From positions 1 through 40,935 of the forward strand of contig NCRC01000029.1 in the NCBI GenBank assembly GCA_002894685.1: a stretch of 40,935 nucleotides of DNA, in the 5' to 3' direction. Shown piece after piece: positions 7,264 through 16,776 of the stretch. The translations under genes were made by a program, and so were the position numbers. The stretch's first letter is position 1. Each line of letters opens with the position of its first letter. The DNA comes from Salinivenus lutea. GTDB lineage: Bacteria > Bacteroidota > Rhodothermia > Rhodothermales > Salinibacteraceae. Below the pieces are notes generated by a model. That model ran no database searches, was not told the origin of the DNA, and saw only the letters and a list, made by a program, of their open reading frames with translations.

Positions 7264-8489
7264 GCGGCCGCGCCGTTGAGGAGGTCGTCGTAAAACGCAA
7301 GCGTCTGCTCGGCGATGGCGCGCCAGCTGAAGTGCTCTTCGACGCGCCGCCGGGCGGCCTGCCCCATCTGTTCCCGTTGCTCCGGGTCGGCCATGAGCGC
7401 GTTGACGCCGTCGGCCAGGCGACGCGCAAAGGCCGCCGGGTCGGCCGGCTCCACATCGTCGCCTTCGGTCGGGTCCACATCCACCAGCAGGCCCGTCTCC
7501 TCCGGCACCACAATCTCCGGGATGCCGCCCACCCGCGAGGCCACCACCGGCGTCTCGCAGGCCATCGCCTCCAGGTTGATGATGCCGAACGGCTCGTAGA
7601 CGCTCGGGCACACGAAGACGGCGGCGTGCGAATACATCGTGATCACGTCCTCGCGGGGCAGCATCTCCGCGAGCCACACGATGCGGTTGTCCGTCTCGGC
7701 CCGGGCCGACTCGACCCGCGCCTCCATCTCGGCGCCGATCTCTTCGGTGTCCGGCGCCCCCGCGCACAGCACCACCTGCACGTCGTCGTCGAAGTGGCGG
7801 ATGGCCTCCACGAGGTGCAGAATGCCCTTCTGCCGCGTGATGCGCCCCACGAAGAGGACGAAGGGCTGCTCGGGGTCGACGCCGTACGACTCGAGGGTCG
7901 CGCGGTCGGGGCGGGGGCGGTACTGTTCGATGTCGATCCCGTTGTGAATGACGCGCGTCTCGGCGTCGCCCACGTCGTAGAGGTCCTGCACGTCCCGCTC
8001 CATGGCTCCGGAGACGGCTACAACGCCGTCTGCATTTTCGTAGGCGGTGCGCTCGACCCACGACGACGCGTCGTACCCGGTGCCCAGCTGCTCGCGCTTC
8101 CAGGGGCGGTGCGGCTCCAGCGAGTGCGTCGTGAGCACCAGCTTGCCGCCCGTCAGTTGCTTGGCGAGGCAGCCGGCAAGGTGCGAGTACCATGTGTGGC
8201 AGTGCACGATGTCGGCGTCGGCCACGGAGCCCGCCATGATCAGGTCGCGCGCCATGGCGTCCATGAACTTGGCGTGGCGATCGTCCTGGTACGGCAGTTC
8301 GACGTCCGGCGTCACGCCCCGCACCCGCAGGTTGTCCTCGGCCTCGTCCTGCTCGCCAAAGCAGAGCACCTCGATGTCGTGTGCGCCGTCGTCGAGCGCG
8401 GAGAGCTCGCGGGTCAGGTATTCCACGTGCACCCCGGCCCCGCCGTAGACGTTGGGCGGGTACTCGTTGGTAAGAATGGTGATGTTCAT
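7260..8489 (-). CDS. glgA: GT4-family glycogen synthase (GlgA/GlgM-like)
   Basis: This 409-residue glycosyltransferase has two Rossmann domains and matches the actinobacterial-type GT4 glycogen synthase family. The N-terminus TNEYPPNVYGGAGVHVEYL is that family's donor-binding loop. The C-terminal domain has LFVGRITRQKG and the EPFGIINLE block (E-x7-E), which holds the nucleotide sugar. Members transfer glucose from ADP-glucose either onto glycogen or, in mycobacterial GlgM, onto glucose-1-phosphate to give maltose-1-phosphate. The ATG at 8489 starts the first strand directly; a longer frame to 8615 adds an unrelated tail. The gene lies downstream of glgC on the same strand, so the pair makes and uses ADP-glucose. 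Which acceptor is used is not decidable here. Confidence 0.85.
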   Translation of the reverse strand: MNITILTNEYPPNVYGGAGVHVEYLTRELSALDDGAHDIEVLCFGEQDEAEDNLRVRGVTPDVELPYQDDRHAKFMDAMARDLIMAGSVADADIVHCHTWYSHLAGCLAKQLTGGKLVLTTHSLEPHRPWKREQLGTGYDASSWVERTAYENADGVVAVSGAMERDVQDLYDVGDAETRVIHNGIDIEQYRPRPDRATLESYGVDPEQPFVLFVGRITRQKGILHLVEAIRHFDDDVQVVLCAGAPDTEEIGAEMEARVESARAETDNRIVWLAEMLPREDVITMYSHAAVFVCPSVYEPFGIINLEAMACETPVVASRVGGIPEIVVPEETGLLVDVDPTEGDDVEPADPAAFARRLADGVNALMADPEQREQMGQAARRRVEEHFSWRAIAEQTLAFYDDLLNGAAA

Positions 8490-8625
8490 AAGACAGAAGC
8501 GTCGTGAAAAAAAGGACGTGAGGGGCCTCCGGCCGGGCCGTTGGCGGTCGGGCTCCGGTCCTGGGGGAAAGAAGAGCCGATGCGAAGGGGGGAACGGTCG
8601 GGCCCCACGCTCCACAGGCCTCCCC

Positions 8626-9897
<1,272 letters not shown>

Positions 9898-10012
9898 AGG
9901 AGAAGGGCATCGATGGGCAGAAAAGCAGGCGCCCCAGACCGGCGACGATCAGGCAAAATGACTCCGGGACTTTTTCAAGAAAGTGATGCCGTCCGTGTGA
10001 TGCAATGCGGGG

Positions 10013-10240
10013 TCAGCGAATCAGCCGCAGCACGAGGTTGACGAGCACCGTGAGGACGATGCTCAACAGAAGCATGGTGCCCAGCGGCAGATAGATCCGT
10101 ACGTTCTCTCCTTCGTACGCGATGTCTCCGGGAAGCGACCCCAGATCCACAATCCGTCCCAGCCCCCACACGACGGCCCCGAGCACCACCAGTCCCCCAC
10201 CCACATACAGCAAGAATCGTCCGAGGCTCTCTGCGGTCAT
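10013..10240 (-). CDS. DUF2905 small membrane protein
   Basis: The 75-residue protein has two membrane spans (about residues 9-28 and 52-73) joined by a loop with LGSLPGDIAYEGENVRIYLPLG. That loop, with the Leu-Pro-Gly-Asp-Ile pattern, marks the DUF2905 family of unknown function. It lies upstream of glgC on the same strand, with a 115-base gap, and is divergent from another small membrane protein gene. Confidence 0.85.
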   Translation of the reverse strand: MTAESLGRFLLYVGGGLVVLGAVVWGLGRIVDLGSLPGDIAYEGENVRIYLPLGTMLLLSIVLTVLVNLVLRLIR

Positions 10241-10320
10241 GGCGTGTGAGAACTTTTGGGGCGTCCTGAACACACCCGTCGGGATCCTCCCACAGCGCGG
10301 GTATCGTTCATCCGAGCTTC

Positions 10321-10339
10321 GCGGTCCTACCGGGACCGC
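10321..10339. other. short perfect hairpin in a divergent gap
   Basis: GCGGTCC and GGACCGC form a seven-base-pair stem around a five-base loop, in the 168-base gap between two divergent genes and about 70 bases before the ATG at 10409. No T-run follows on either strand, so it is more likely a leader structure or a protein-binding dyad than a terminator. Confidence 0.3.
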
Positions 10340-10408
10340 TCGAAAACTCTGCGGCACGCCGTTCGTGAGAAGGGCGACGTTTCCCTGGCCAAACCCCTGT
10401 CCGACATC

Positions 10409-10879
10409 ATGACGGTGTATCTTCTCAAGTGGACCTTCGTCCTCCTTCATATCATTACGGCGGCCGCGTGGTTTGGACTGGGGCTGCGGCTGGCCGGGCG
10501 GGCCCGCACCATCCTCGATGTGGGGGGCGAGCGGGGGGCGGCCCTCGCGGAAGACGGCGGGCGGTCGGTGTGGCTCATGAACATCTTTGTGGTCCTCACG
10601 CTCGTCTTCTCGCTGGCGGCCTTCATTGCCGGCGGCCACTTTGCGACGTACGGACCGGCCTACCACTCCGCCGTCACCCTTATCGTTCTCCTGACCCTCG
10701 ATCAGCTATTCGTGATCCGGCCGGGATGGGACGCGCTTCAGTCCGCCCTCGGGAGTGGGGACGACGCGGCGGCCGAGTCCGCCCGAAAAAAGGTGGCCAT
10801 CGGCACCGGGGTGGGGCACCTGCTCTGGCTCATTCTGCTGGGCCTCATGTTTGTGGATCGATTTGGGGCCGCGCTGTAG
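10409..10879 (+). CDS. small integral membrane protein, unknown
   Basis: This 156-residue protein has four predicted membrane spans (about residues 6-29, 55-75, 86-105 and 131-152). The first contains a conserved-looking LLHIITAAAWFGLGL with His and Trp, as seen in the CopD-like/DUF2269-type membrane proteins, and the loop after the second has GGHFATYG. I cannot assign a function. It converges on the SPOR-domain lipoprotein gene with 17 bases between the stops. Confidence 0.65.
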   Translation: MTVYLLKWTFVLLHIITAAAWFGLGLRLAGRARTILDVGGERGAALAEDGGRSVWLMNIFVVLTLVFSLAAFIAGGHFATYGPAYHSAVTLIVLLTLDQLFVIRPGWDALQSALGSGDDAAAESARKKVAIGTGVGHLLWLILLGLMFVDRFGAAL

Positions 10880-10896
10880 CCGAAGGCGTCATCGGG

Positions 10897-11307
10897 TTAC
10901 GGAGAGGCACCGGAGGCAGAACGCCGACCGGGAACCACGAACGCCTCCGGGTACGACTCCCGCGCCGCCGCGAGCACCGTTTCGGCCTCCTCCCGCGACG
11001 CAAACGGCCCGAGCCGGACCCGGTAGAGCGGGGGTCGGTAGGCAATGTCGACCGGCGATCCCCGCTCCGTCTCCAGGGGCCGCGGCAGATTTCCCGGGGC
11101 GGACTCGTTCCACCAGTCCAGCACCGCCCCCAGGGCCCGCTCGGCCTCCGCCTTGTCCTCGGTCATCCGGACCTGCACGTGGTACACCCGCGGGGTCTGC
11201 TCTTCGTCCGCGGTGGATTGGGGGCCCGTACACCCCACCGCGCTCCCCAGCAGAACCCCCAGCCCGCCCCACACGAGGAGCCCCACAGCCGACGGCAGAC
11301 GTAGCAT
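10897..11307 (-). CDS. SPOR-domain lipoprotein
   Basis: The 136-residue protein has a lipoprotein signal peptide with lipobox SAVGC at about residues 22-26, followed by a short linker. The remainder resembles a SPOR domain, which binds denuded peptidoglycan glycan strands at the division site: a first strand YHVQVRMTEDKAEAERAL and a second repeat YRVRLGPFASREEAETVL with the usual VGPF-like turn. The ATG at 11307 is chosen over an upstream one at 11346 because it starts the signal peptide. It probably sits on the inner face of the outer membrane. Confidence 0.75.
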   Translation of the reverse strand: MLRLPSAVGLLVWGGLGVLLGSAVGCTGPQSTADEEQTPRVYHVQVRMTEDKAEAERALGAVLDWWNESAPGNLPRPLETERGSPVDIAYRPPLYRVRLGPFASREEAETVLAAARESYPEAFVVPGRRSASGASP

Positions 11308-11418
11308 GGACACGGGATCGTTGTACAAAAGAGGCATGGTTCTCAACCGATGGGCGGGGGTGCGCGTTGCACTTCGTCCCGTCGAGCGTCATAATAGAGT
11401 CCTTCTCGTTCCCTCGCA

Positions 11419-12312
11419 ATGCCCCGCGCTCCCATGAGTAGGTTCTTTTTCCGTACGGTCCCCCGTCTCCTGGTTGCCGGCCTGCTGCTCGGTCTGCTCG
11501 CACTCCCCGTGGAGGCCCAGGAACGCGGCAACACGCTTCCGCGAACGAGCCCCAACGCCACGGTGAGCCAAACCATCGGCATCACCGAAGTGCAGGTTGC
11601 CTACGGCCGCCCCAGCGTGAACGACCGAACCATTTTCGGCGACCTGGTGCCGTTCGGGGATCCCTGGCGCACCGGCGCAAACGAAGCCACGACCTTCTCG
11701 GTCTCGACGCCGGTGCGGGTGGAGGGACAGACCCTGGCGGCCGGTACATACGGCCTCTTCACCGTGCCGGGGCCGGAGTCGTGGACGATCATCTTTAACG
11801 ACGTGGCGGACCAGTGGGGCGCGTACGAGTACGATGCGAGCGAGGACGTGCTGCGCGTAGAGACAACGCCGGAGTCGGCCGACGCCCAGGAGCTCCTGCA
11901 GTTCACCTTCGAGACCGTTACCGACACCTCGGCCACCATGGTGCTCCACTGGGCGACCACCCGCGTGCCCGTCGATCTGACCGTGAACACGACTGACGCC
12001 ATGCGGGCCCAGGCCGAAGAGGCGGTCGCCACCGCGGAGAGCTGGCAGGCCCCCGCCCAGTACGCCTCCTACGCCCTGGAGAACAACGTTCTGCTCTCGG
12101 AGGCGCTGGACTGGATTGACCGGTCCATCGAGCTCAACGAGCGCTTCGAAAACCTGGCCCTGAAGGCACGCCTCCAGGCGGCGCAGCATCAGTACGCGGC
12201 GGCCCAGTCGACGGCCGCGACGGCCCTGGACCGGGCGGAGACCATGGAGGCGCCGCCAAACGGGGTGGACGCTCTGCGGACCCAGGTCGAAGAATGGGAG
12301 CGCCAGAAGTAG
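11419..12312 (+). CDS. DUF2911-domain secreted protein
   Basis: This 297-residue exported protein has a signal peptide ending near VEAQE at about residue 33. Residues 40-190 match DUF2911, common in Bacteroidota: SPNATVSQTIGITEVQVAYGRP, FGDLVPFGDPWRTGANEATTF and LAAGTYGLFTVPG are its strongest phrases. The C-terminal 90 residues are helical and look like one or two tetratricopeptide-like repeats. The function of the family is unknown. A second ATG at 11434 would shorten the signal peptide and is equally possible. A pyrimidine-rich tract precedes the start. A lipoprotein gene follows after 43 bases. Confidence 0.85.
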   Translation: MPRAPMSRFFFRTVPRLLVAGLLLGLLALPVEAQERGNTLPRTSPNATVSQTIGITEVQVAYGRPSVNDRTIFGDLVPFGDPWRTGANEATTFSVSTPVRVEGQTLAAGTYGLFTVPGPESWTIIFNDVADQWGAYEYDASEDVLRVETTPESADAQELLQFTFETVTDTSATMVLHWATTRVPVDLTVNTTDAMRAQAEEAVATAESWQAPAQYASYALENNVLLSEALDWIDRSIELNERFENLALKARLQAAQHQYAAAQSTAATALDRAETMEAPPNGVDALRTQVEEWERQK

Positions 12313-12355
12313 CGTTCTCCTTCGCGCCGTCCCTCTCTCCCCCGATTGTGTTGAT

Positions 12356-13138
12356 ATGCGCTCACTCGTGTCCGCCATCCTTGGGGGCATACTGCTCCTC
12401 GTCGCAGGATGTCAGTCCTCGTCGTCCCCTGCTCCGCCCCAGGCCTCGTCGATCATCGACCGGGCCCTCGCCACGCACGGAAGCGACGTGCTGGACCACG
12501 CCACCATGCGCTTCACTTTCCGGGGCGCCTCGTTTCGCCTCGCCCACCAGCGCGACGGCCGCTTTCACTACCGGCGCTCCCTCACCGATTCCCTCGGCCG
12601 ATCGGTCGTCGAGGGGCTCACGAATGACGGGCCGTACCGGGTCGTGAACGGGGATACAACGACATTGGGGGCGGAGGGACGGGCCGAGGTGGAAACCGCC
12701 GTGAACTCGGTCGCCTACTTTGCCCGCCTCCCCGCCCCGCTCGACGCCCCGGCGGTGCAGCCCTCCTACCGCGGACGCGACACAATCGACGGGACGCCGT
12801 ACCACCGCGTTCGGGTTACCTTTCAGCAAGAAGGCGGCGGACGCGACTGGCAGGACATCTTTCTCTACTGGTTCCACACGGAGACCTCCGCGATGGACTA
12901 CCTCGCCTACGCGTACGGCCTGGGGCCGGACGAAGAGACGGGCACCCGCTTCCGGAAAGCCGACAACGTCCGCCGTCGGGGCGGCGTCCGCATCGCGGAC
13001 TACGACAACTATACGGCGGACACGCTGTCCCCGGACCAGATGCACCGCTACCCGGAGCTGCTCGCCCGGGACGCGCTGACGTACGTCTCCCGCGTCGCCC
13101 TCGACAGCGTGGAGGTGCGCCCCCATCCCACCCCCTAA
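12356..13138 (+). CDS. outer-membrane-type lipoprotein (DUF6503-like)
   Basis: The 260-residue protein carries a lipoprotein signal with lipobox LVAGC at residues 15-19, followed by a Ser/Pro linker. The mature part begins with IIDRALATHGSDVLDHATMRFTFRG, typical of the bacteroidete DUF6503-like lipoproteins that share a LolA/LppX-like incomplete beta barrel. Late landmarks are YHRVRVTFQQEGGG, FLYWFHTETSAMDYLAY and GVRIADYDNY. Such proteins may carry lipids or bind membranes, but this is inference from fold. It lies between a DUF2911 gene and a DUF1614 gene on the same strand. Confidence 0.75.
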   Translation: MRSLVSAILGGILLLVAGCQSSSSPAPPQASSIIDRALATHGSDVLDHATMRFTFRGASFRLAHQRDGRFHYRRSLTDSLGRSVVEGLTNDGPYRVVNGDTTTLGAEGRAEVETAVNSVAYFARLPAPLDAPAVQPSYRGRDTIDGTPYHRVRVTFQQEGGGRDWQDIFLYWFHTETSAMDYLAYAYGLGPDEETGTRFRKADNVRRRGGVRIADYDNYTADTLSPDQMHRYPELLARDALTYVSRVALDSVEVRPHPTP

Positions 13139-13171
13139 CCGTTCGGCTCTGTCCCACTCGCTGCTCGCCCT

Positions 13172-13864
13172 ATGCGCTCGGCGCCCCCTGGCTGCTTCTC
13201 CCTGCTCGTTCTGGGACTGGTCCTGCTCCTCCCGTTCGTGCTCGCGAACGCCGTGCTCACCGCGCTCGGCAAGCTCGGACTGGGCCCCACCAGCTCCCTG
13301 CTCGTGGCCGTGGGCATCTTCGGCGGCAGCCTCATCAACATTCCCGTCACCCGCATCGACCACGAAACGGTCGTCGAGTATCTGCCGAATCAGCTGCTCG
13401 GGCTCGGCCGCCTGCTTTCTCAGCCGGTCCGGCAGCGAACGTATACGGTGATTGCCGTCAACGTGGGCGGGTGTCTGATCCCCACCGCCCTCGCGGGGTA
13501 TCAGGTGGCCCGACTGGCCCTCAACGCCCCCAACGTTCTCCCCGCCGCGGGCCTCGCCATCACCCTCAACATCGGCCTCTGCTACTACGTTGCCACGCCG
13601 GTGGCCGGCACGGGCATCACCATGCCCGCCCTCGTTCCGTCGCTCGCCGCGGCCCTCTGCGGGCTCGTGCTGGCTCCCACCTGGGCCCCGCCCGTCGCCT
13701 TTGCGGCGGGCGTGCTCGGTCCGGTCATCGGGGCCGACTTCCTCCACCTCGACGACATCGCCCACATCGGCACCGGGATGGCCAGCATCGGCGGGGCCGG
13801 CACCTTCGATGGCATCGTCCTGTCGGGACTCGTGGCCACCCTCCTCGTCCCCGGCGCCCTCTAG
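13172..13864 (+). CDS. DUF1614 integral membrane protein
   Basis: This 230-residue protein has about six to seven membrane spans. Family-typical segments are GGSLINIPVTR after the second span, VNVGGCLIPTALA, and GADFLHLDDIAHI followed by GGAGTFDGIVLSG near the end. They fit DUF1614, a family of unknown function found in archaea and bacteria. It is 33 bases after the preceding lipoprotein gene and is probably in one transcript with it. Charged residues (Asp, His) inside the last hydrophobic block are unusual for a simple membrane anchor and suggest a transport or catalytic role. Confidence 0.8.
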   Translation: MRSAPPGCFSLLVLGLVLLLPFVLANAVLTALGKLGLGPTSSLLVAVGIFGGSLINIPVTRIDHETVVEYLPNQLLGLGRLLSQPVRQRTYTVIAVNVGGCLIPTALAGYQVARLALNAPNVLPAAGLAITLNIGLCYYVATPVAGTGITMPALVPSLAAALCGLVLAPTWAPPVAFAAGVLGPVIGADFLHLDDIAHIGTGMASIGGAGTFDGIVLSGLVATLLVPGAL

Positions 13865-13895
13865 GCCCTTCCGGCGCCGCCCCTAAACAAAAAAA

Positions 13896-13929
13896 AACGC
13901 CCGCCCCGGCATTTACCGGAACGGGCGTT
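13896..13929 (-). terminator. strong terminator of the cold-shock gene
   Basis: A hairpin with arms AACGCCCG-CCCCGG and CCGG-AACGGGCGTT lies between the convergent DUF1614 and cold-shock genes. On the minus strand it runs straight into TTTTTTTTTGTTT, the classic shape of an intrinsic terminator for the cold-shock gene. Confidence 0.85.
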
Positions 13930-13937
13930 GCTGTTCG

Positions 13938-13969
13938 TGTGCACGCGCTCCGTGGGGAACGCGTGCACA
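13938..13969. other. second hairpin between the cold-shock gene and its terminator
   Basis: TGTGCACGCG and CGCGTGCACA form a perfect ten-base-pair stem with a 12-base loop, ending 6 bases from the stop codon of the cold-shock gene. It is followed by no T-run. In the message it would sit just before the terminator hairpin and could protect the 3' end. Confidence 0.6.
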
Positions 13970-13975
13970 GCGAGC

Positions 13976-14206
13976 TTAGAGCACGCCGCTGGCGTCTTCC
14001 TCGACGCGCGACACGTTGATGGCGCTCAGGCCCTTGTCCGTGCGCTCGGTTTCAAACTCAACCGTTTCGCCGTCTCGGAGGCCCTCGTTCCAGTTCATCC
14101 CCGACAGGTTGTTCTGGTGGACGAACACGTCGTCGCTGCCATCCTGCGGCTTGATGAATCCGTAGCCCTTCTCGCTGCTAAACCACTTTACTTTTCCGCG
14201 CTTCAT
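13976..14206 (-). CDS. cspA: cold-shock-domain protein
   Basis: This 76-residue protein is a single cold-shock domain, an RNA/DNA-binding OB fold that loosens RNA structure. Both nucleic-acid motifs are present: KGYGFIKP (RNP1) and DVFVHQNN (RNP2), after the usual MKRGKVKWFSSE opening. The C-terminal extension (VEEDASGVL) is acidic, as expected in a halophile. The gene is monocistronic, with a strong terminator behind it and a 288-base upstream gap before the tRNA gene. That gap holds no other gene and presumably carries its promoter and a long leader. Which paralogue it is cannot be told. Confidence 0.93.
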   Translation of the reverse strand: MKRGKVKWFSSEKGYGFIKPQDGSDDVFVHQNNLSGMNWNEGLRDGETVEFETERTDKGLSAINVSRVEEDASGVL

Positions 14207-14224
14207 AAAACACTGTGTTGTTTT
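14207..14224 (-). promoter_or_regulatory. A/T-rich hairpin touching the cold-shock start codon
   Basis: Read on the coding strand, AAAACA and TGTTTT flank a six-base loop and abut the ATG at 14206. The weak stem would melt or form with temperature and could affect initiation. This is only a structural suggestion. Confidence 0.3.
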
Positions 14225-14494
14225 GTTGGTGCCTCACCCTTCGGAACGGCAACCGGCGGGCGAGGAAACAGAGTCTTCTCGGCGCGACGACCGGCGACGG
14301 GGACGCATGCTGTGTGTTGACTCTCTCACCCCGGGGACCCGATCCCGGTTCCCGTTCTTTCTCCGGATGTGGCGTCTTCACGCGTTCCGCGTCTCGTCCC
14401 GCCCCGGCCCCGTACGGGGTTCACGTCGACTACACGACCGGAATGAATCCAACCCCGAATCGGCTCGTATCTGAATATCCGATTTTGATTCCTC

Positions 14495-14569
14495 GGGCCC
14501 GTAGCTCAGCCTGGATAGAGCATCGGCCTTCGGAGCCGAGTGTCGGGGGTTCGAATCCTCCCGGGCCCG
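14495..14569 (+). tRNA. tRNA-Arg (anticodon TCG)
   Basis: All four arms fold: acceptor GGGCCCG/CGGGCCC with discriminator G, D-stem GCTC/GAGC, anticodon stem TCGGC/GCCGA with loop CTTCGGA, and T-stem GGGGG/CCTCC around TTCGAAT with one G-T pair. The anticodon at loop positions 3-5 is TCG, reading CGA-type arginine codons. The gene is 75 bases and does not encode the CCA end. A terminator follows within five bases, so it is transcribed alone. Confidence 0.96.
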
Positions 14570-14573
14570 CTTC

Positions 14574-14599
14574 CCCCGCTTCGCTGCCGCGGAGCGGGG
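14574..14599 (+). terminator. terminator of tRNA-Arg
   Basis: CCCCGCT and AGCGGGG form a seven-base-pair stem, with inner GC pairs, directly after the tRNA and followed by ATTTGTTTT. This is a typical intrinsic terminator on the plus strand. Confidence 0.8.
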
Positions 14600-14656
14600 A
14601 TTTGTTTTGGACGGCACGGAGGGGCGAACACGCCCTCGCTTCTTCCCCCGGCGATC

Positions 14657-16060
14657 TCAGTTCGACTCGACCGCCGGCGGTGCCTCTCCCCGGTCGGAGG
14701 CCCCTGTGCCCGGCCCCCCGCCCGAATGGGCCAGGGCCTGCGCCAGCGCCGCGTCGCGCCCCGCCCGGACATCGTCGACCCGCAGGGGCACCTCCACATC
14801 CGGGGCAATCCCTACGCCCTCGAAGACCGCCCCGCTGGGGAATCGTTCGCGCTTGGCGCCAATGAGGGCCATCATCCCGTTCCCGAGGTCCACCATGTGC
14901 GGCTGGCCCGTGCTTCCGGCCGTGGCCTCCCCAATCAGGAGACCGCGGCCGTTGTCCTGAAACGGCATGACGAAGTCCTCGCAGGCCGAGTGGCACCCCG
15001 AGTCGATCAGGAGGATCACGTCTCCGGTGAACGCGTGGCCGGTGGGCGGGTGCACCCGGGCGGGCCATGCCAACTGTGCCCGCGGAAAGTCGCCGTACCA
15101 CCCATTGCCCCCCTCGCCCCAGGACCGGTGCAGGCCGGGCGCCATCGGGGTTGAGCCGGCCCACCAGCGGTACGGACGCTCCATGAGGGCCTCGTGGAGG
15201 CGCGTCGGGGTGCTCCCGCCCCCGTTCCCCCGCACGTCGACGACGAGGGTCTCGGCGGCCCGGAACTGCTCAACGAGGGCCACCGCGTCGGTTTCGAACT
15301 GCGGGTCCGCAAAACTGGGCACGCGGATGTACGCCACGGACTCCTCCCGCAGCCACCGCCCCGTCGTGGTCGGCGCCGGCGGACGGGCCGGCAGCGCCTG
15401 CCGGTCCACATGCACCTGGGCGCCGTCGGCCAGGGTGAGGGTAAACGACACGGGGAAGTACAGCCCGCCCGAGAAGAACCCGGGAATGTCGGCAAACAGC
15501 AGGTGCTCACGCCACACGTCCTTCGACGCCGAGAGATACCGCCGGCGGTCGCTGTACACCTCCTCAAACGGCGTCCCGTCCAGCGCCGTCACCACATCGC
15601 CGGGGCGAAGGTCGGATCGCTCACTCCGCGTCACGACCCACTGGTCTTCGATCTTGCGCAGGGCAAACCCGAGCCGCTGCCCGTCGGGGGCCTCCAGGAG
15701 AACGCGGTCCAGGAGAATGGTGTGGCCGTTGCCGAACTGGGCGAGGAAGGCCTGACTCTCCAGCACAAAGCCGCGGCGGTCCGGCGTCGCAAGCGCGGCG
15801 GCAAGGTAGCGCCGGTAGGCGTCGTCGACGTTCAGGTCGGGGACGCCGTCCCAGTGCGCGAAGTAGGCATCAAGTCCCGCGTAGAGCCGTGAGGCCACGT
15901 AGGCCCGCTCGGCAACCGAGAGGGACGTGCGCGTCTCCGGGGCGCCTTGCGTCGTGGAGGAGGACGCCAGACGGTCGGCGGGGGGAGCCTGTGCCCACGC
16001 GCCGAGGATCGGCCAAAGCGTGGTGGCCAGGCAGAGGGCCCCGAGAAGGAGGTGCCTCAA
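14657..16060 (-). CDS. S41-family (C-terminal-processing-like) peptidase, secreted
   Basis: The protein is an exported S41 serine peptidase, related to tail-specific and tricorn-core proteases. A helical region and a PDZ-like segment (LRPGDVVTALDGTPFEEVY) precede the catalytic domain. There, VAYIRVPSF, ETLVVDVRGNGGGS, then GDVILLIDSGCHSACEDF are the core blocks. The serine in SGCHSACE is the likely nucleophile and the later EATAGSTGQ fits the family. The start is uncertain. I used a TTG at 16060 because the signal peptide (RHLLLGALCLATTLWPILGAWAQA region) begins there; an ATG at 16201 would add 47 residues that show no family features. The C-terminal 30 residues are Gly/Ser-rich. It converges on the tRNA gene. 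Confidence 0.85.
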   Translation of the reverse strand: MRHLLLGALCLATTLWPILGAWAQAPPADRLASSSTTQGAPETRTSLSVAERAYVASRLYAGLDAYFAHWDGVPDLNVDDAYRRYLAAALATPDRRGFVLESQAFLAQFGNGHTILLDRVLLEAPDGQRLGFALRKIEDQWVVTRSERSDLRPGDVVTALDGTPFEEVYSDRRRYLSASKDVWREHLLFADIPGFFSGGLYFPVSFTLTLADGAQVHVDRQALPARPPAPTTTGRWLREESVAYIRVPSFADPQFETDAVALVEQFRAAETLVVDVRGNGGGSTPTRLHEALMERPYRWWAGSTPMAPGLHRSWGEGGNGWYGDFPRAQLAWPARVHPPTGHAFTGDVILLIDSGCHSACEDFVMPFQDNGRGLLIGEATAGSTGQPHMVDLGNGMMALIGAKRERFPSGAVFEGVGIAPDVEVPLRVDDVRAGRDAALAQALAHSGGGPGTGASDRGEAPPAVESN

Positions 16061-16303
16061 CGGAGGAACAGCAGCGATAGGGGTAGAAAACGGCCGTCGT
16101 CCCCGCAGCCGATCCCTGGAAGATACGACCCGGCCCGTGTGCCCGGAGGGTGTTTTGGCGCATTCGGGATCCTCCGCGGAACACACGTGGGCCGTTCGCA
16201 CCGGTGGACCTCGGCTTCGTCCACGACCGGAGACGGAGCGGCAGTCGGTGCCCCCGTCCCCTTCTCTAGGTCTTGCGCAAAACGCTGAGGGACCGGCGGC
16301 CCG

Positions 16304-16684
16304 CTAGCACGTCGAGTGAAAGAGGCCCCCAACGGCCGTCTGGTCGCGCAGCTCGTTGTACCGCTGGACCGCCTGCTCGGTCTCCAGAACGTGCACCTCC
16401 ACCCCCGCGTCCTGGAGGTGCTCCAGGGTCTGGGGCTGAACTTTGAGACGTTCGTTCATGCCCCGCGAGAGCACCACCGCCTCGGCTCCATGCTCCAGCA
16501 ACTCCTCGACGTCCGCGGGCTGAATGCCTGGCGAGTGCGACGTGCCGGTCTCGTTCCAGTCCCACGCCCGGGCGCCCCCGGGATACAGCTTCGCGTCTTT
16601 GAAGGGCGTCTCCCGCCCCTCAATTTCGAGGCAGCCCCAGGAGATGTGTGTGATGCGGGGCGACGGGTCGGTCTGCGGAGCCAT
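16304..16684 (-). CDS. Mth938/NDUFAF3-like domain protein
   Basis: The 126-residue protein matches the Mth938-like (DUF498) family, whose mitochondrial member NDUFAF3 helps assemble respiratory complex I. Landmarks are ITHISWGCLEIEG, the FKDAKLYPGGARAWDWNETG segment, and AEAVVLSRGMNERLKV, followed by GVEVHVLETEQAVQRYNEL. It has no signal peptide or membrane span. Its bacterial role is not established. The gene sits between the S41 peptidase gene and the GGDEF-like protein gene on the same strand, with gaps of 243 and 92 bases, so co-transcription is not obvious. Confidence 0.85.
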   Translation of the reverse strand: MAPQTDPSPRITHISWGCLEIEGRETPFKDAKLYPGGARAWDWNETGTSHSPGIQPADVEELLEHGAEAVVLSRGMNERLKVQPQTLEHLQDAGVEVHVLETEQAVQRYNELRDQTAVGGLFHSTC

Positions 16685-16776
16685 GGTCCTGGATCGCTTG
16701 ATGGAGGTTTCGTGAATGGGGGAGGGTCCATCAACGAGTCGCCGACGGCGAGAGTTCAGGCCCGAGAAGGCCTCGC

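Noticed and set aside
8490-8625. Terminator between glgC and the glycogen synthase
   Set aside because: There is a run of seven T on the coding strand, but the GC-rich bases before it do not form a convincing stem.
14378-14617. A minus-strand frame of 79 codons containing SNPRHSAPKADALSRLSYG
   Set aside because: It is a translation of the antisense of tRNA-Arg, a well-known false protein.
16061-16201. N-terminal extension of the S41 peptidase from the ATG at 16201
   Set aside because: It would place 47 residues without family features before a clear signal peptide. The TTG at 16060 is preferred, but without certainty.
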